A stretch of 64,000 nucleotides of DNA from the NCBI RefSeq assembly GCF_002887595.1, contig NZ_PEBU01000001.1, positions 62,001 through 126,000 on the forward strand, written 5' to 3'. Made by a program: the position numbers and the translations under genes. Positions 46,568 through 55,677 of the stretch are shown piece after piece (the first letter of the stretch is position 1; the number at the start of each line of letters is the position of its first letter). The notes beneath the pieces were generated by a model, which saw only the letters and a list, made by a program, of their open reading frames with translations, was not told the origin of the DNA and did not search any database. The stretch comes from Bowmanella denitrificans (GTDB lineage Bacteria > Pseudomonadota > Gammaproteobacteria > Enterobacterales > Alteromonadaceae).

Positions 46568-47584
46568 TCATGCCGCCTCGCCCTGCTTTGGTTCCTGGCT
46601 GGGTGGCTCCTTAAAACTAATCTGGCTGCCACTCGGCAAGTACTCATTTAGCTGCAAAAATACCTGCTGAATCGGCACCACTTCGTTGTCGTAATTCACC
46701 CGGCTAATCTTCTCAATATCGCCAAACCCAGCAATATTGTCGGGCATCACCGCTGCAAGTGCTGGCGGTATACGGTGCATCGCCAGCACGTCATTACGGG
46801 TAATGTTCTTCACCCGCTCAAACTCGTCCTTGGTCGAAATATCCCCCACCGGAATAATTTTAACCGCCTCTTTGTCGGCCCCCGGCAAACTCAAAAACAT
46901 AGAGCGGAAGTTACCCACCCCTTTTGATTTGGTTATCTGATCTTTCAGGGTTATCTCGTCTTCGTCGCTCAGCTCCGCCGCCGTATTTAAAAAGATGTAG
47001 CCCATATGCGCGCCGTTCTTGTAGTAACGGCGGCGGAACAGGGTGCTGTCCTCATTCAGCAGCATGCTTTGCAGCCCGCCCAGGTACTGCGGGCTACCGT
47101 AAATTTGCTGCACCGGGTCGTATTCCATCAGGTGCACTACTTCCCCTTCTGCAAACTTCTGCAGCTTGCCCCCTTCCAGCAACAACCCGTAGCGGTTGGT
47201 GCCGTCACTCAACCTGCGCATATACATGCCCGGTAAATGCTCGTAACGTAAAAAACCACCCAGCTTGTGCTTGCGGGCCCGCAAATAGCCTTGCCCAAAC
47301 AGGTGGTAGTCATACGCAGCTTTGCCCAGGTCCTGGGCCGATAATACCGACGACGGGTTAAACCACCTAACCGCCATATTGCGCTTAAAATACAGCGCGC
47401 TGCCGTGGTGGGCGTTGGCCCGGCTGCACTTGGCCAGCCCGGAAAGGCTAACCGGCGGTGTGTAGTATTCCCCGTTGTGGGTAAAAATGCCCAGGTAGTC
47501 GGTTAAATGGCTGCTTAACACCGGCTCAGGGTCGCCAAAGCTAAATACATTGCCGGCGCGAATTTTGACATGGGGCTTGCTCAT
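46568..47584 (-). CDS. Portal protein (gpQ)
   Basis: 338-residue PBSX/P2-family portal that forms the dodecameric DNA gate of the capsid. Typical blocks: FSFGDPEPVL near the N-terminus, YDPVQQIYGSPQYLGGLQSML, RYYKNGAHMGYI and RIPPALAAVMPDNIAGFGDIEK. Starts nine bases after the terminase gene stop on the leftward strand. Confidence 0.94.
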   Translation of the reverse strand: MSKPHVKIRAGNVFSFGDPEPVLSSHLTDYLGIFTHNGEYYTPPVSLSGLAKCSRANAHHGSALYFKRNMAVRWFNPSSVLSAQDLGKAAYDYHLFGQGYLRARKHKLGGFLRYEHLPGMYMRRLSDGTNRYGLLLEGGKLQKFAEGEVVHLMEYDPVQQIYGSPQYLGGLQSMLLNEDSTLFRRRYYKNGAHMGYIFLNTAAELSDEDEITLKDQITKSKGVGNFRSMFLSLPGADKEAVKIIPVGDISTKDEFERVKNITRNDVLAMHRIPPALAAVMPDNIAGFGDIEKISRVNYDNEVVPIQQVFLQLNEYLPSGSQISFKEPPSQEPKQGEAA

Positions 47585-47592
47585 GGCGGTTC

Positions 47593-49323
47593 CTATGCTG
47601 CAACCGACAGGCTACTTTTGCGCCTGCCGTAGTTAATCGGTTCTTTGTAAATGGCATGCGCAATGGCAAAAAACACATCGCCATGGCCGCTTTCGGCGTT
47701 GCGGTGCGCGCAGTAGCTAATTTGCCCGTTGCTGGTCACAAACTTTTTCACGGCCAGGAAGGCCTGCGGAATGTCTTTGTCGCCCGCGTCGTACTCAAAA
47801 CGCCCCTCGCCGATCACGTCCATCATCTTCAGCACCAGCTTGGTTTTAATCTCAGGGCTGTAATGCAGGGCCAAGGCACGCGGGTAAAACACTTTCACCA
47901 GGTCATACACACCCCAGCCAATGCCGGTAACGTCTATGCCAATATGCTGCACGTTGTAGCGGTCCTTGATCTTGCGTATCTCTTCCGACTGCTGGCGCAG
48001 GTCTTTGCCGCGCAAATACACACGCTGTAATACGCGGAATTTCTCACCCGGCAATACAGGCGGCGCAATAATCGCCAGGGTGGCGTCGTCGCGCGAGCGG
48101 GCCGGGTCGTACCCCAGCCACACCGCCCGGTTGGTAAACGGCCGGGTGGCGTTTTCTTTAAAATCTTTCCAGTGCTGCCGGTCAGTCGCGCAGTCCAGTA
48201 GCTGCTTCAGCTTAAATACGCTGTGGCTGTCGTCCACAAACTCGCACATAAACAGGTTGTCGAACTCGTCGGGCGTGTTCTCTTCTTTCAGCTCGTCAAT
48301 GTCGAACAGGTCGCAGCCGTCATTGGCGGCATCTTCCACCGTTACCACGTCGCGCCAGATGCGATCTTTAGCTAAATGCCCGCCATGCAGCGCAGCGTGC
48401 GAGGTATCCAGTTCCTGCTTGTCTTCGTCTTTGCGCCCTTCGTTGTACCTGTCGCCGCTCCACATCGTGTACGCGTCGTGGCTTTTGCTCGACGGCGTGC
48501 TAAACAGCGTGCGCCGCCAACGCTTATGGCTGGCCATACCCTTGGCCACATGCCACACGTTGGCAAAATCGTTAATCCAGAACACCTCGTCCACATACAA
48601 ATGGCCGTGGTAACTTTGCGCCGTGCGCGCGTTGGTCGACAAAAAATGCAACTGCGCGTCGTTGCTCAATATGATCGGGTTGCCTTTCAGCTCAACTTCA
48701 AAGTACTTGTTCGCAAAACTCAGTATGTAGGCGCGAAACACCATTACCTGAGCGCGGCTGGCCGACAGGAATATTTGGTTGTCGCCCGTGGTTACCGCGT
48801 CTTCGAAGGCTTCCCAGGCAAAATAGTAGGTCGCGCCAATCTGGCGGCTTTTTAGAATAAAGCGGGTGCGCTGGTGCTTGTTGTCGTGCCAGCGCTGCTG
48901 GTAGCCGTAAAACAGGTCGTTGCGCACCAGCGCCAGGTCTTCGGCGGTAATGTCAGAAACATCGTTTTTCTTGCGCTTCTTTTTCTTTTTTCCGGGGCCG
49001 TCTTCGCCCTGCTCCATGCGCTCGCGTTTAAACCGCTCAGTTTCCACTTTCTCAAGCTGCAGCAGCGCCGCGCTGAGTTTTTCAATCTCTTTAAAATCGT
49101 TGTCGTCTTTGGTGGGCTTGTCGGCCAGGCTGGTCAGGCGGCGGGCTATGGCAATTTTGGGCGACTCATGGGCTAGCAGGTCGTCCCAGCAATACTTTTC
49201 CTTCCACTGGTACAGCACCCGCACATTAGGCAGGTTAAGGTGCTCTTTAATGTCGTCCATTGCCCAGTGTTGTAGGTACAGGCGTTTTGCCTGGTCGCGT
49301 ATCTCGCTGCTATAGCCTGCCAT
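47593..49323 (-). CDS. Terminase large ATPase subunit (gpP)
   Basis: 576 residues from ATG 49323 (MAGYSSEIRDQAKRLYLQHW), the usual family N-terminus with an HTH; a TTG-started frame to 49377 lacks support. The Walker-A-like loop is LKSRQIGATYY, the Walker B-like YVDEVFWI. The C-terminal domain contains WLGYDPARSRDDATLAII and GIDVTGIGWGVYDL, the RNase H-like fold region. A Lys-rich linker (KKKKKRKK) lies near residue 115-122. Drives DNA packaging together with gpM. Confidence 0.94.
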   Translation of the reverse strand: MAGYSSEIRDQAKRLYLQHWAMDDIKEHLNLPNVRVLYQWKEKYCWDDLLAHESPKIAIARRLTSLADKPTKDDNDFKEIEKLSAALLQLEKVETERFKRERMEQGEDGPGKKKKKRKKNDVSDITAEDLALVRNDLFYGYQQRWHDNKHQRTRFILKSRQIGATYYFAWEAFEDAVTTGDNQIFLSASRAQVMVFRAYILSFANKYFEVELKGNPIILSNDAQLHFLSTNARTAQSYHGHLYVDEVFWINDFANVWHVAKGMASHKRWRRTLFSTPSSKSHDAYTMWSGDRYNEGRKDEDKQELDTSHAALHGGHLAKDRIWRDVVTVEDAANDGCDLFDIDELKEENTPDEFDNLFMCEFVDDSHSVFKLKQLLDCATDRQHWKDFKENATRPFTNRAVWLGYDPARSRDDATLAIIAPPVLPGEKFRVLQRVYLRGKDLRQQSEEIRKIKDRYNVQHIGIDVTGIGWGVYDLVKVFYPRALALHYSPEIKTKLVLKMMDVIGEGRFEYDAGDKDIPQAFLAVKKFVTSNGQISYCAHRNAESGHGDVFFAIAHAIYKEPINYGRRKSSLSVAA

Positions 49324-49524
49324 GCTGCCGGAATTGTCGTTCAACGTGCCGCCATAGTAGCCCGCCAAAAACAGCAAAAACCGCCTTACTTTTCCGCCTA
49401 CCTCCTAAAACAAAAATCTAGGAAATTCAAAAAATTAAAGCCGTTTTCAGCGCCATAAAACCCCGCTAGTTTTGCACCAACGAAAGCGCAATTCTCCATG
49501 CAATTGGGACACAGGATCATGTAA
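49324..49524. promoter_or_regulatory. Divergent late promoter region between P and O
   Basis: Gap between leftward P-Q and rightward O-N-M-L genes, where both late promoters must lie. The rightward side holds GCTAGTTTTG at 49465-49474, the same decamer as before the 44680 gene, followed by the near-palindromic TTGC...GCGCAA. A clear TGT-N12-ACA Ogr site is not obvious. Confidence 0.45.
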
Positions 49525-50460
49525 ATGGCAGGCGACCTCAGAACCACCCCACAGGCAATTTGTTCGGCAGGCATGACCGTAGATGGTCGTGTTATCAAGG
49601 ACGAACATATTCAGCAAATGGCCGACACCTACAACGCCAGGAAATACGGCGCACGTATCAACCTTGATCATGAAGGTGAATGGGGCGGCTGGTTAGCCAA
49701 GAACATTTATGCCATCGACCTAAACGGCGGCATGCTGGGCGACGTGGTAGAAGTTCGGGCCGAAAAGAACGAAGACGGCGTACTTTGCTTGTATGCCATC
49801 TTAAGCCCTAACGCCAGTTTTGTACTGCTAAACCAGTCAGGGCAGGCCGTTTACTACAGCGCAGAAGTCGATTTCGACTTTCAGGACACTGGCATGGCTT
49901 ACCTGGTAGGCCTGGCCGCTACCGACTACCCGGCATGTTGCTATACCACCCGCGCCAACTTCAACAGCAAAACACGCATTAAAGACGCGGTGCCCAACTT
50001 TAAGGCGAATCTGGACTTTTCAGACCTGTCGCCACTTTCGACCAGCCAAAAGCGCGAACAGAAAAAACCTTTCAGCTTCCGCAACCTATTTAGCCAAAAG
50101 CAGGACGACGAAATGAAACCTGAAGAACTAGCCAGCGCGCTTAAAGACGCCCTGGGCGAACCGATTGCAAATCTTACCGCCGCAGTAACCAAGCAAGGGG
50201 AAACCATTGAAGCCTTGTCTCAAAAGGTGAATGCAGCGGCAACCGATGGCAGTGGTGATGACAATCCGGCAGAGGGTGGGCAACCCCCTGCCGGTGAGTC
50301 ATTTTCTGCAGAGGATAAAAAAGCCATGCAGGACACCATCACCAAATTGAGCGACCAGGTTAATGGCCTGGCCGAAAAGTTAAACACCGCTCTCACTACC
50401 GGCGCAGGCGACGATACACCGCCAGCCACGGGTAGTGAAGGCATGGACAAAGTTCTGTAG
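49525..50460 (+). CDS. Capsid scaffolding protein / protease (gpO)
   Basis: 311 residues, GPO family. N-terminal serine protease domain (INLDHEGEWGGW with the catalytic His; VYYSAEVDFDF with the likely Ser region), then a linker and a C-terminal helical scaffold (about 195-300; KPEELASALKDALGEPI, coiled coil). First gene of the rightward capsid operon. The ATG at 49525 has GGA upstream. Confidence 0.93.
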   Translation: MAGDLRTTPQAICSAGMTVDGRVIKDEHIQQMADTYNARKYGARINLDHEGEWGGWLAKNIYAIDLNGGMLGDVVEVRAEKNEDGVLCLYAILSPNASFVLLNQSGQAVYYSAEVDFDFQDTGMAYLVGLAATDYPACCYTTRANFNSKTRIKDAVPNFKANLDFSDLSPLSTSQKREQKKPFSFRNLFSQKQDDEMKPEELASALKDALGEPIANLTAAVTKQGETIEALSQKVNAAATDGSGDDNPAEGGQPPAGESFSAEDKKAMQDTITKLSDQVNGLAEKLNTALTTGAGDDTPPATGSEGMDKVL

Positions 50461-50471
50461 GAGCCGCCGAC

Positions 50472-51506
50472 ATGTTAAGCACCGCATCGCGCAATAAATT
50501 TGCCGCACTACTTACCGCTATGGCGGCCACCTACGGCGTGGAATCCGTCGCCCAGCAATTCGCCGCAGAACCCAGCCTGCACCAGGAACTGATGGACAAA
50601 GTCGTCCTGCACAGTGACTTTTTGCAGCGCGTTAACGTACTGCCGGTAACCGAGCTGAAAGGCGAAAAGCTGTTAGGCAGCGTTAACGGCCTGGTCACTA
50701 CCCGCACAGATACCAGCGGTGCAGGTGCCAGGGTGGCCCGTGAATTACTGGCCCTGGACCAGAAAGGCTATGAGCTGTTCCAAACCAATATGGACACAGC
50801 CATTCGCTATATCATGATCGACACCTGGGCCAAGTTCCCCGACCTGGTGCAGCGTTATCAGCGCTACATACAGCGCACCATTGCCACCAATAAGGTTATG
50901 ATTGGCTGGCATGGTACAAGCATTGCCCTAACCACTGACCCAGAGACCAACCCGCTAGGCCAGGACGTAAACAAAGGCTGGCTGCAGATCCTGCGTGAGC
51001 AAGCACCAGCCCAAGTACTCACCGAAGGCGACACCGCGGGCAAAATTATCCTCGGCGCCAGTGGCGACTTTGAAAACCTTAACAGCCTGGCGTATTCCGC
51101 ACTGACCATGATCCCAGAAGAATATGCCGACGCGGGCGACCTGGTGGTGATTGCTGGCCGCGAACTGATCATGCGCGACAAAGGCCGCCGCTACGCGCAG
51201 CACGGCGAACTGCCCAGCGAAAAAGAAAAAATCGAAATGGCGCAAACCATCGACACCTACGGCGGTTTGCCTACCTACACCGTGCCTTACTTCCCGGCCC
51301 GCGGTTTGCTGGTCACCAGCTTTGACAACCTCAGCCTGTACTACCAAAGCGGCAGTATGCGCCGGCATATCAAAGACCACCCTGAGAAGAACCGGTACGA
51401 AGACTACATGAGCCAGAACGAAGGCTACGTAGTCGAAGAACTCGAAAAAGCCGCCTACATCGAAGGCGCCAACGTCGAGTTCGTGGAAGAACAAACAGGA
51501 CCATAA
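50472..51506 (+). CDS. Major capsid protein (gpN, P2 family)
   Basis: 344 residues. LHQELMDKVVLHSDFLQRVNVLPV, TRTDTSGAG, GYELFQTNMDTAIRY and VNKGWLQILREQAPAQVL are typical P2-family capsid blocks (quoted in parts). HK97 fold is known for the family. 11 bp behind gpO. Confidence 0.96.
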   Translation: MLSTASRNKFAALLTAMAATYGVESVAQQFAAEPSLHQELMDKVVLHSDFLQRVNVLPVTELKGEKLLGSVNGLVTTRTDTSGAGARVARELLALDQKGYELFQTNMDTAIRYIMIDTWAKFPDLVQRYQRYIQRTIATNKVMIGWHGTSIALTTDPETNPLGQDVNKGWLQILREQAPAQVLTEGDTAGKIILGASGDFENLNSLAYSALTMIPEEYADAGDLVVIAGRELIMRDKGRRYAQHGELPSEKEKIEMAQTIDTYGGLPTYTVPYFPARGLLVTSFDNLSLYYQSGSMRRHIKDHPEKNRYEDYMSQNEGYVVEELEKAAYIEGANVEFVEEQTGP

Positions 51507-51573
51507 ACCATCAGTACGGTTTCACGAATCGCCCTTACGAGGGCGATTTTGAAAACGCACTGGGAGACAACCA

Positions 51574-52365
51574 ATGAACATAGCACAGCGCCGCCAGGCC
51601 GAAATAAAAGCCAAACTGGCTGCCGGGGAAGCGGTAAAAATACCGGCCCCCAACTACGGCAAACAGCACCAACAAGTGGGCGGTAACCCCGCGGCCAAAT
51701 TTCGCCTGAACAAACTGGCCGAGCAAGAGGCTACACGCCAACAGCAGCAAGCCAGCCAGGAAAGTGCGCAAACCTACGACATTGTCAAAGCAGCGTTGCA
51801 GGGCGACATTAACACCCTGAAAAACCAGAAAACCATTAAGGAAAAACTGGAATACAAGGCCCACATTCTGCCCCAGTACCTGGACTACCTGCAGCAGTAC
51901 GCCCAGTCAGGCCATAACCACCCCAACGAGGTGCTAAGCCAAACTGTGGTATGGCTGTTCGATTGCCAGCAGTTTGATATGGCCTTTGTCTACGCCAATT
52001 TAGCCATGCAGCAAAAACAAAAGCTGCCCGCCAGATTCAACACCCCCAATTTTGAAACATTTATCTGCGACAGCCTGGCCGACTACTCAGTAGCGCAGCG
52101 CAAGGCCAAGCAACCGGCCCCCGCCCTGCAGTTCGCCATTGACGGTGTGCAAAGCGGCTGGGACGTACACGACATTGTAAAAGGCAAAGTGTTGGCCGAA
52201 GCCGCCAAAAACGCCGAAGCAGAAAGCAACTGGCAACAGGCCTTTGACTATGCCAACGCCGCCCTGGAAGCCAACGACAAGGCAGGCGTGAAAGGCTTAC
52301 TGAAAAACGCTACCGCGCAACTGGCCGCACAGGCCGAGGCGCAGCAACCGAGCAAGGGCGAATGA
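51574..52365 (+). CDS. Terminase endonuclease subunit (gpM)
   Basis: 263 residues with NIAQRRQAEIKAKLAAGE at the N-terminus and a helical core (LPQYLDYLQQYAQSGHNHPN, VWLFDCQQFDMAF), matching the P2 gpM family, the small terminase that cuts cos. The C-terminal tail is Ala/Gln-rich. A hairpin before it (about 51516-51551) and a longer one after it bracket the gene. Confidence 0.92.
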   Translation: MNIAQRRQAEIKAKLAAGEAVKIPAPNYGKQHQQVGGNPAAKFRLNKLAEQEATRQQQQASQESAQTYDIVKAALQGDINTLKNQKTIKEKLEYKAHILPQYLDYLQQYAQSGHNHPNEVLSQTVVWLFDCQQFDMAFVYANLAMQQKQKLPARFNTPNFETFICDSLADYSVAQRKAKQPAPALQFAIDGVQSGWDVHDIVKGKVLAEAAKNAEAESNWQQAFDYANAALEANDKAGVKGLLKNATAQLAAQAEAQQPSKGE

Positions 52366-52380
52366 TGTGTCTCCCAGCCG

Positions 52381-52445
52381 CTGACGCAGCAGGATCCAAT
52401 AGCCAAAGCCGTGCGCTAACCGGCTTGCGGATCCTGCCTGCTGTC
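52381..52445 (+). other. Long intercistronic hairpin between gpM and gpL
   Basis: CTGACGCAGCAGGATCC (52381-52397) pairs, with two bulges, to GGATCCTGCCTGCTGTCAG (52429-52445... start of next line); the core GCAGGATCC/GGATCCTGC is perfect. An inner stem AAGCCG/CGGCTT lies in the loop. There is no T run. It may set relative expression or mRNA processing in the late operon. Confidence 0.65.
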
Positions 52446-52450
52446 AGTTT

Positions 52451-52466
52451 TACCAGCAGGGTACCA
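52451..52466 (+). repeat. Dispersed prophage repeat, copy C (core only)
   Basis: TACCAGCAGGGTACCA just before the gpL start; it shares the CCAGCAGGGTACCA core with copy A. Confidence 0.6.
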
Positions 52467-52468
52467 GC

Positions 52469-52924
52469 ATGAGCTTTACCGGCCGCACCAAAGAGTATTT
52501 AGCCAAAGTGTTGGCTAACGACGACTTTTACCCGGATATCTCGCTGGGTGATTTTCAGCAGCAATACCGTGTGGCCACCGACTTTTCCCAAGCCATGGTT
52601 GAGCAGTGCTTACTGCTGGCCATGATCGAAATCAACACCCGCCTGACCAGCCACAAGCAAAGCTGGCAAACCGCTGGTATTTATGACCTGGACGACGCCC
52701 CCAACCAACCCATTGATGGCGCCTTTACCACCCTGTACTTAGCTGCTGTTTACCACTGGGCCAAGGCCGAAGTAATGCGCCGCATGCCAACCGTGACAGA
52801 CCGTAAAACCAGCGACACCACCGGCGAAAAAGCCGAAAAGAACGAAGACTGGTACAGGCAGCAAGCCGACCAGTATGTAAGACAACTGCGCGGCGTGCCC
52901 GGCATTACCTGCGAGTTGATCTAA
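52469..52924 (+). CDS. Head completion protein (gpL)
   Basis: 151 residues, P2 gpL family: YPDISLGDFQQQYRV, a helical core with AMIEINTRLTSHKQSW and LYLAAVYHWAKAEVMRRMPT. Seals the head after packaging. The stop overlaps the gpR start by one base. A dispersed GGTACC repeat copy ends three bases before its ATG. Confidence 0.9.
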   Translation: MSFTGRTKEYLAKVLANDDFYPDISLGDFQQQYRVATDFSQAMVEQCLLLAMIEINTRLTSHKQSWQTAGIYDLDDAPNQPIDGAFTTLYLAAVYHWAKAEVMRRMPTVTDRKTSDTTGEKAEKNEDWYRQQADQYVRQLRGVPGITCELI

Positions 52925-53382
52925 TGCAAAAATTCAAAGCTCTGCTTAACTACCTGCACCAGGCCAACCTGGTCGCCAGCGAAAAGCTCAACCACTTTAT
53001 TACCGAATGCCAGTTGCAGCTAAGTGGCAAACAGGTAAGCAACGGCAGCATTGTGGCCGCATACATCAGTTACGAAGCCAATTTTGAATTTGAATCGTAC
53101 GGCGGCGACGCCAATACCATTTTGGCCCATGTAGCAAGCTGGGTGTACGAGAACGGCCAAACCGACGACAGCGAAGCCCTGCCGCCCCCCAGGTTTGATA
53201 TTGAACAGGTCGACGCCCATCAGGTAGACGTACTAATCGAAGTGCCATTTTGCGAAGCCCTGCACCTGCAGCGCGACGACAACGGCCCCTACCTGTTCGA
53301 CGGCCAGCGCTACAGCCTGCAACCGCCCACTATCGACGTAGCCGAAAGCGCAGAAGTCGACGGCGAGGTGTGCCATGAGTAA
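52924..53382 (+). CDS. Tail completion protein (gpR)
   Basis: 152 residues resembling P2 gpR: MQKFKALLNYLHQANLV, then ANFEFESYGGDANTILAHV and DIEQVDAHQVDVLIEVPF (in parts). Acts in tail terminus and head-tail joining. Overlaps gpS by 8 bp. Confidence 0.85.
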   Translation: MQKFKALLNYLHQANLVASEKLNHFITECQLQLSGKQVSNGSIVAAYISYEANFEFESYGGDANTILAHVASWVYENGQTDDSEALPPPRFDIEQVDAHQVDVLIEVPFCEALHLQRDDNGPYLFDGQRYSLQPPTIDVAESAEVDGEVCHE

Positions 53383-54097
53383 ACAGATAATCGGCTGGGA
53401 CATGGCTGTAAAAGGCACCGAACAGATTAAGCGCACCCTGCAGTGGCTGCGCATGTCGCCTAATCAGCGTCGCCAGTTTTTGCGCAAAGTGTCGCGCACC
53501 GTAGCCCGTAACAGTAACCAGCGCCGCCGAGCTCAAAAAGACTTGGGCGGCCAAAGCTGGGCACCGCGCACCAAGGGTAAAGGCAAAATGCTGCGCAAAG
53601 TACAACGCGAGCTAAACGCCACCGCCAATGCAGAACGCGCCATGCTGTATTTTAAAAAGCCCAGGCATGCCCTGATTGCCTATGCCCACCACCACGGCAT
53701 AGCCGACAAGTACAGCCCGGCCAATAGCGCCAACCATGACAAAAAACAACGCACAGAGCAGCAGCAAAGCGCCCAGGACACACCCACTAAAGCGCAAGCC
53801 AAAAAGCTCATTGATTTAGGTTTTCGCATTAACAAGCGCCGCATGGTGAATGGCAAATGGCGCAATGGCCGCAGCATTGGCAAGCTACCCAGCCTGCGCT
53901 GGATTATCACCAACTTGAATCCAAAGCAGGTTGGCGCACTCATTGGCCTGCTGAAGAAAACCGCACCCGCCCAGGCCAGCAGCAAAACCCAGTGGCAGGT
54001 GCCAAGACAAAAACGCACCTGGTTAGGTGCAACCAGACAAGAAACAGACCAACTGATCAACCTGCTGTTGCAGCAGTTGACCGGGCAACTAGCTTAA
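53375..54097 (+). CDS. Tail completion / virion morphogenesis protein (gpS)
   Basis: 240 residues with the virion-morphogenesis block RRQFLRKVSRTVARNSNQRR and AQKDLGGQSWAPR. Longer than P2 gpS because of a basic middle insert (about 105-150, KKQRTEQQQSAQD) and a C-terminal helical region. Overlaps the end of gpR. Confidence 0.85.
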   Translation: MSKQIIGWDMAVKGTEQIKRTLQWLRMSPNQRRQFLRKVSRTVARNSNQRRRAQKDLGGQSWAPRTKGKGKMLRKVQRELNATANAERAMLYFKKPRHALIAYAHHHGIADKYSPANSANHDKKQRTEQQQSAQDTPTKAQAKKLIDLGFRINKRRMVNGKWRNGRSIGKLPSLRWIITNLNPKQVGALIGLLKKTAPAQASSKTQWQVPRQKRTWLGATRQETDQLINLLLQQLTGQLA

Positions 54098-54115
54098 ACC
54101 AACGAGGTAACACCC

Positions 54116-55231
54116 ATGGCACAAGGGCAAGTCATCGTAAACACGCTTAACCAGGTACAAGGCAGTTTGCCCGGTGTAGAGCGCCATTTTTTATTTATCG
54201 GCCAGGCCGCTGCCGGGGTAGACGAAGTAAACAGCCTCGATCAGCAAAGCGACTTAGACGACCTGTTTGGCGCCGCCGACAGCGTACTAAAAACCAACCT
54301 GATTGCCGCCCGCTTAAACGCCAGTGAAAACTGGGGCGCTACCGCCGTGGCCATTACCGGCACCGACTGGCAGGCCGCCGTTGATCTGGCCATGGAAGCC
54401 GGCATCAGCCCCGAGGGCATTATTGTCTGCGTGCAAGTGGCCGCCAAAGCCGACATAGAAGCCGCCCACACCAAGGCCGTGGAACTGCTCAACACCCACG
54501 CCCGCCGCGTATTTGTGCTAATTGCCGCCCCCGGCATTGATGCAGGCACCGAAACCTGGGCCCAGTACCAGGCCAACATGGCCCCGCTGATTGCCGATGT
54601 AGCAGGCAACCGCGTAGCCGTAGTGCCGCAGCTACACGGCAACGATTTAGGCGTAATAGCCGGGCGATTAGCCAACGACAGCACCAGCATTGCTGACACG
54701 CCCATGCGCGTAGCAAGCGGGGCGCTGGTAGGGTTAGGTGCAACCCCGCTAGACAGCGACGACAGGCCACTGACCAACGCCCATTTAAAAGCGCTAGACG
54801 CCCTGCGTTTTAGTGTGCCGCAAACCTATACCGAATACCCAGGCATGTACTGGGGCGACGTCAACCTGCTGGACATCCCAGGTGGCGACTACCAGGTAAT
54901 CGAACACCTGCGGGTAGTAGACAAAGCCGCCCGTGCCGTGCGCCTGCTCGCCATTGCCCGCGTGGGTAACCGCCAGTTAAACAGCACCCCCATTAGCATT
55001 GCCGCCAACAAACGCTTTTTCGCCCGCCCACTGCGCGAAATGGCCAGCGCCACCGTGTTTAACGGCGAGCACTGGCCCGGCGACATTAAACAGCCGGGCG
55101 ACGATGCCATACAAATCAACTGGCCAAGCCGCACCCATGTGCAGGTGTGGCTAAAGCTCACCCCTTACAACTGCCCGAAGCAGATCACCGTCAATATCGG
55201 GCTTGACCTGACCAACGGAGGCGCACAATGA
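54116..55231 (+). CDS. Tail sheath protein (DUF2586, HP1/K139 type)
   Basis: 371 residues of the DUF2586 family, the contractile sheath of HP1-like phages. It has QVQGSLPGVERHFLFIG at the N-terminus, a middle with VAVVPQLHGNDLGVIAGRLA, and a C-terminal domain ending MTVNIGLDL-like (QITVNIGLDLTNGGA). This gene, instead of P2 FI, is one of the reasons for the HP1/K139 assignment. Overlaps the tube gene by 4 bp. Confidence 0.88.
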   Translation: MAQGQVIVNTLNQVQGSLPGVERHFLFIGQAAAGVDEVNSLDQQSDLDDLFGAADSVLKTNLIAARLNASENWGATAVAITGTDWQAAVDLAMEAGISPEGIIVCVQVAAKADIEAAHTKAVELLNTHARRVFVLIAAPGIDAGTETWAQYQANMAPLIADVAGNRVAVVPQLHGNDLGVIAGRLANDSTSIADTPMRVASGALVGLGATPLDSDDRPLTNAHLKALDALRFSVPQTYTEYPGMYWGDVNLLDIPGGDYQVIEHLRVVDKAARAVRLLAIARVGNRQLNSTPISIAANKRFFARPLREMASATVFNGEHWPGDIKQPGDDAIQINWPSRTHVQVWLKLTPYNCPKQITVNIGLDLTNGGAQ

Positions 55232-55677
55232 AGCACATATCAGGCAAAGATTTTGACGTGATGATTGGCGACCTGCTGGTGCACGTTGAATCAGCCACCC
55301 TCAACATTACCGACGAACGAACCACGGTAAAAACCGGCGGCGTGCCCAACGGATACGTTGATGGCGATGTAAGCGCCGAAGGCGAAATTGAACTGGACAC
55401 CACCAATTTCCTGATCGTTAACGAAGCCGCCAAAAACGCGGGCTCATGGAAAGGCTTACCGCCGTTCGACGTCAACTTTACCGCCGCAGGCAGCGAAACA
55501 AAAATGAACGTTGAAGCCTTCGGTTGCCTGCTGAAAATCAGCGACCTGCTCAACATCGACCCCAACGGCAAAGAAAAGAAAAAGCACAAGCTGCCCTACG
55601 TGGTTACCGACAAAAACTTTGTCAACATTAACGGCGTGCCGTATCTGGCCCCCGCCGAGATTGAGGATATTGTTTAA
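55228..55677 (+). CDS. Tail tube protein (DUF2597)
   Basis: 149 residues, DUF2597 family: ISGKDFDVMIGDLLVHVESA and TDERTTVKTGGVPNGYVDGD (quoted within limits), EGEIELDT. It takes the tube position right after the sheath. The start overlaps the sheath stop (ATGA) and its stop overlaps the lysis gene start. Confidence 0.85.
   Translation: MKHISGKDFDVMIGDLLVHVESATLNITDERTTVKTGGVPNGYVDGDVSAEGEIELDTTNFLIVNEAAKNAGSWKGLPPFDVNFTAAGSETKMNVEAFGCLLKISDLLNIDPNGKEKKKHKLPYVVTDKNFVNINGVPYLAPAEIEDIV

Noticed and set aside
46573-46582. GGCGAGGCGG on the minus strand at the end of the portal gene, equal to the first ten bases I recall for P2 cos
   Set aside because: It lies in coding sequence, in the opposite orientation to P2 cos relative to Q, and the match stops after ten GC-rich bases. 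Chance is more likely.
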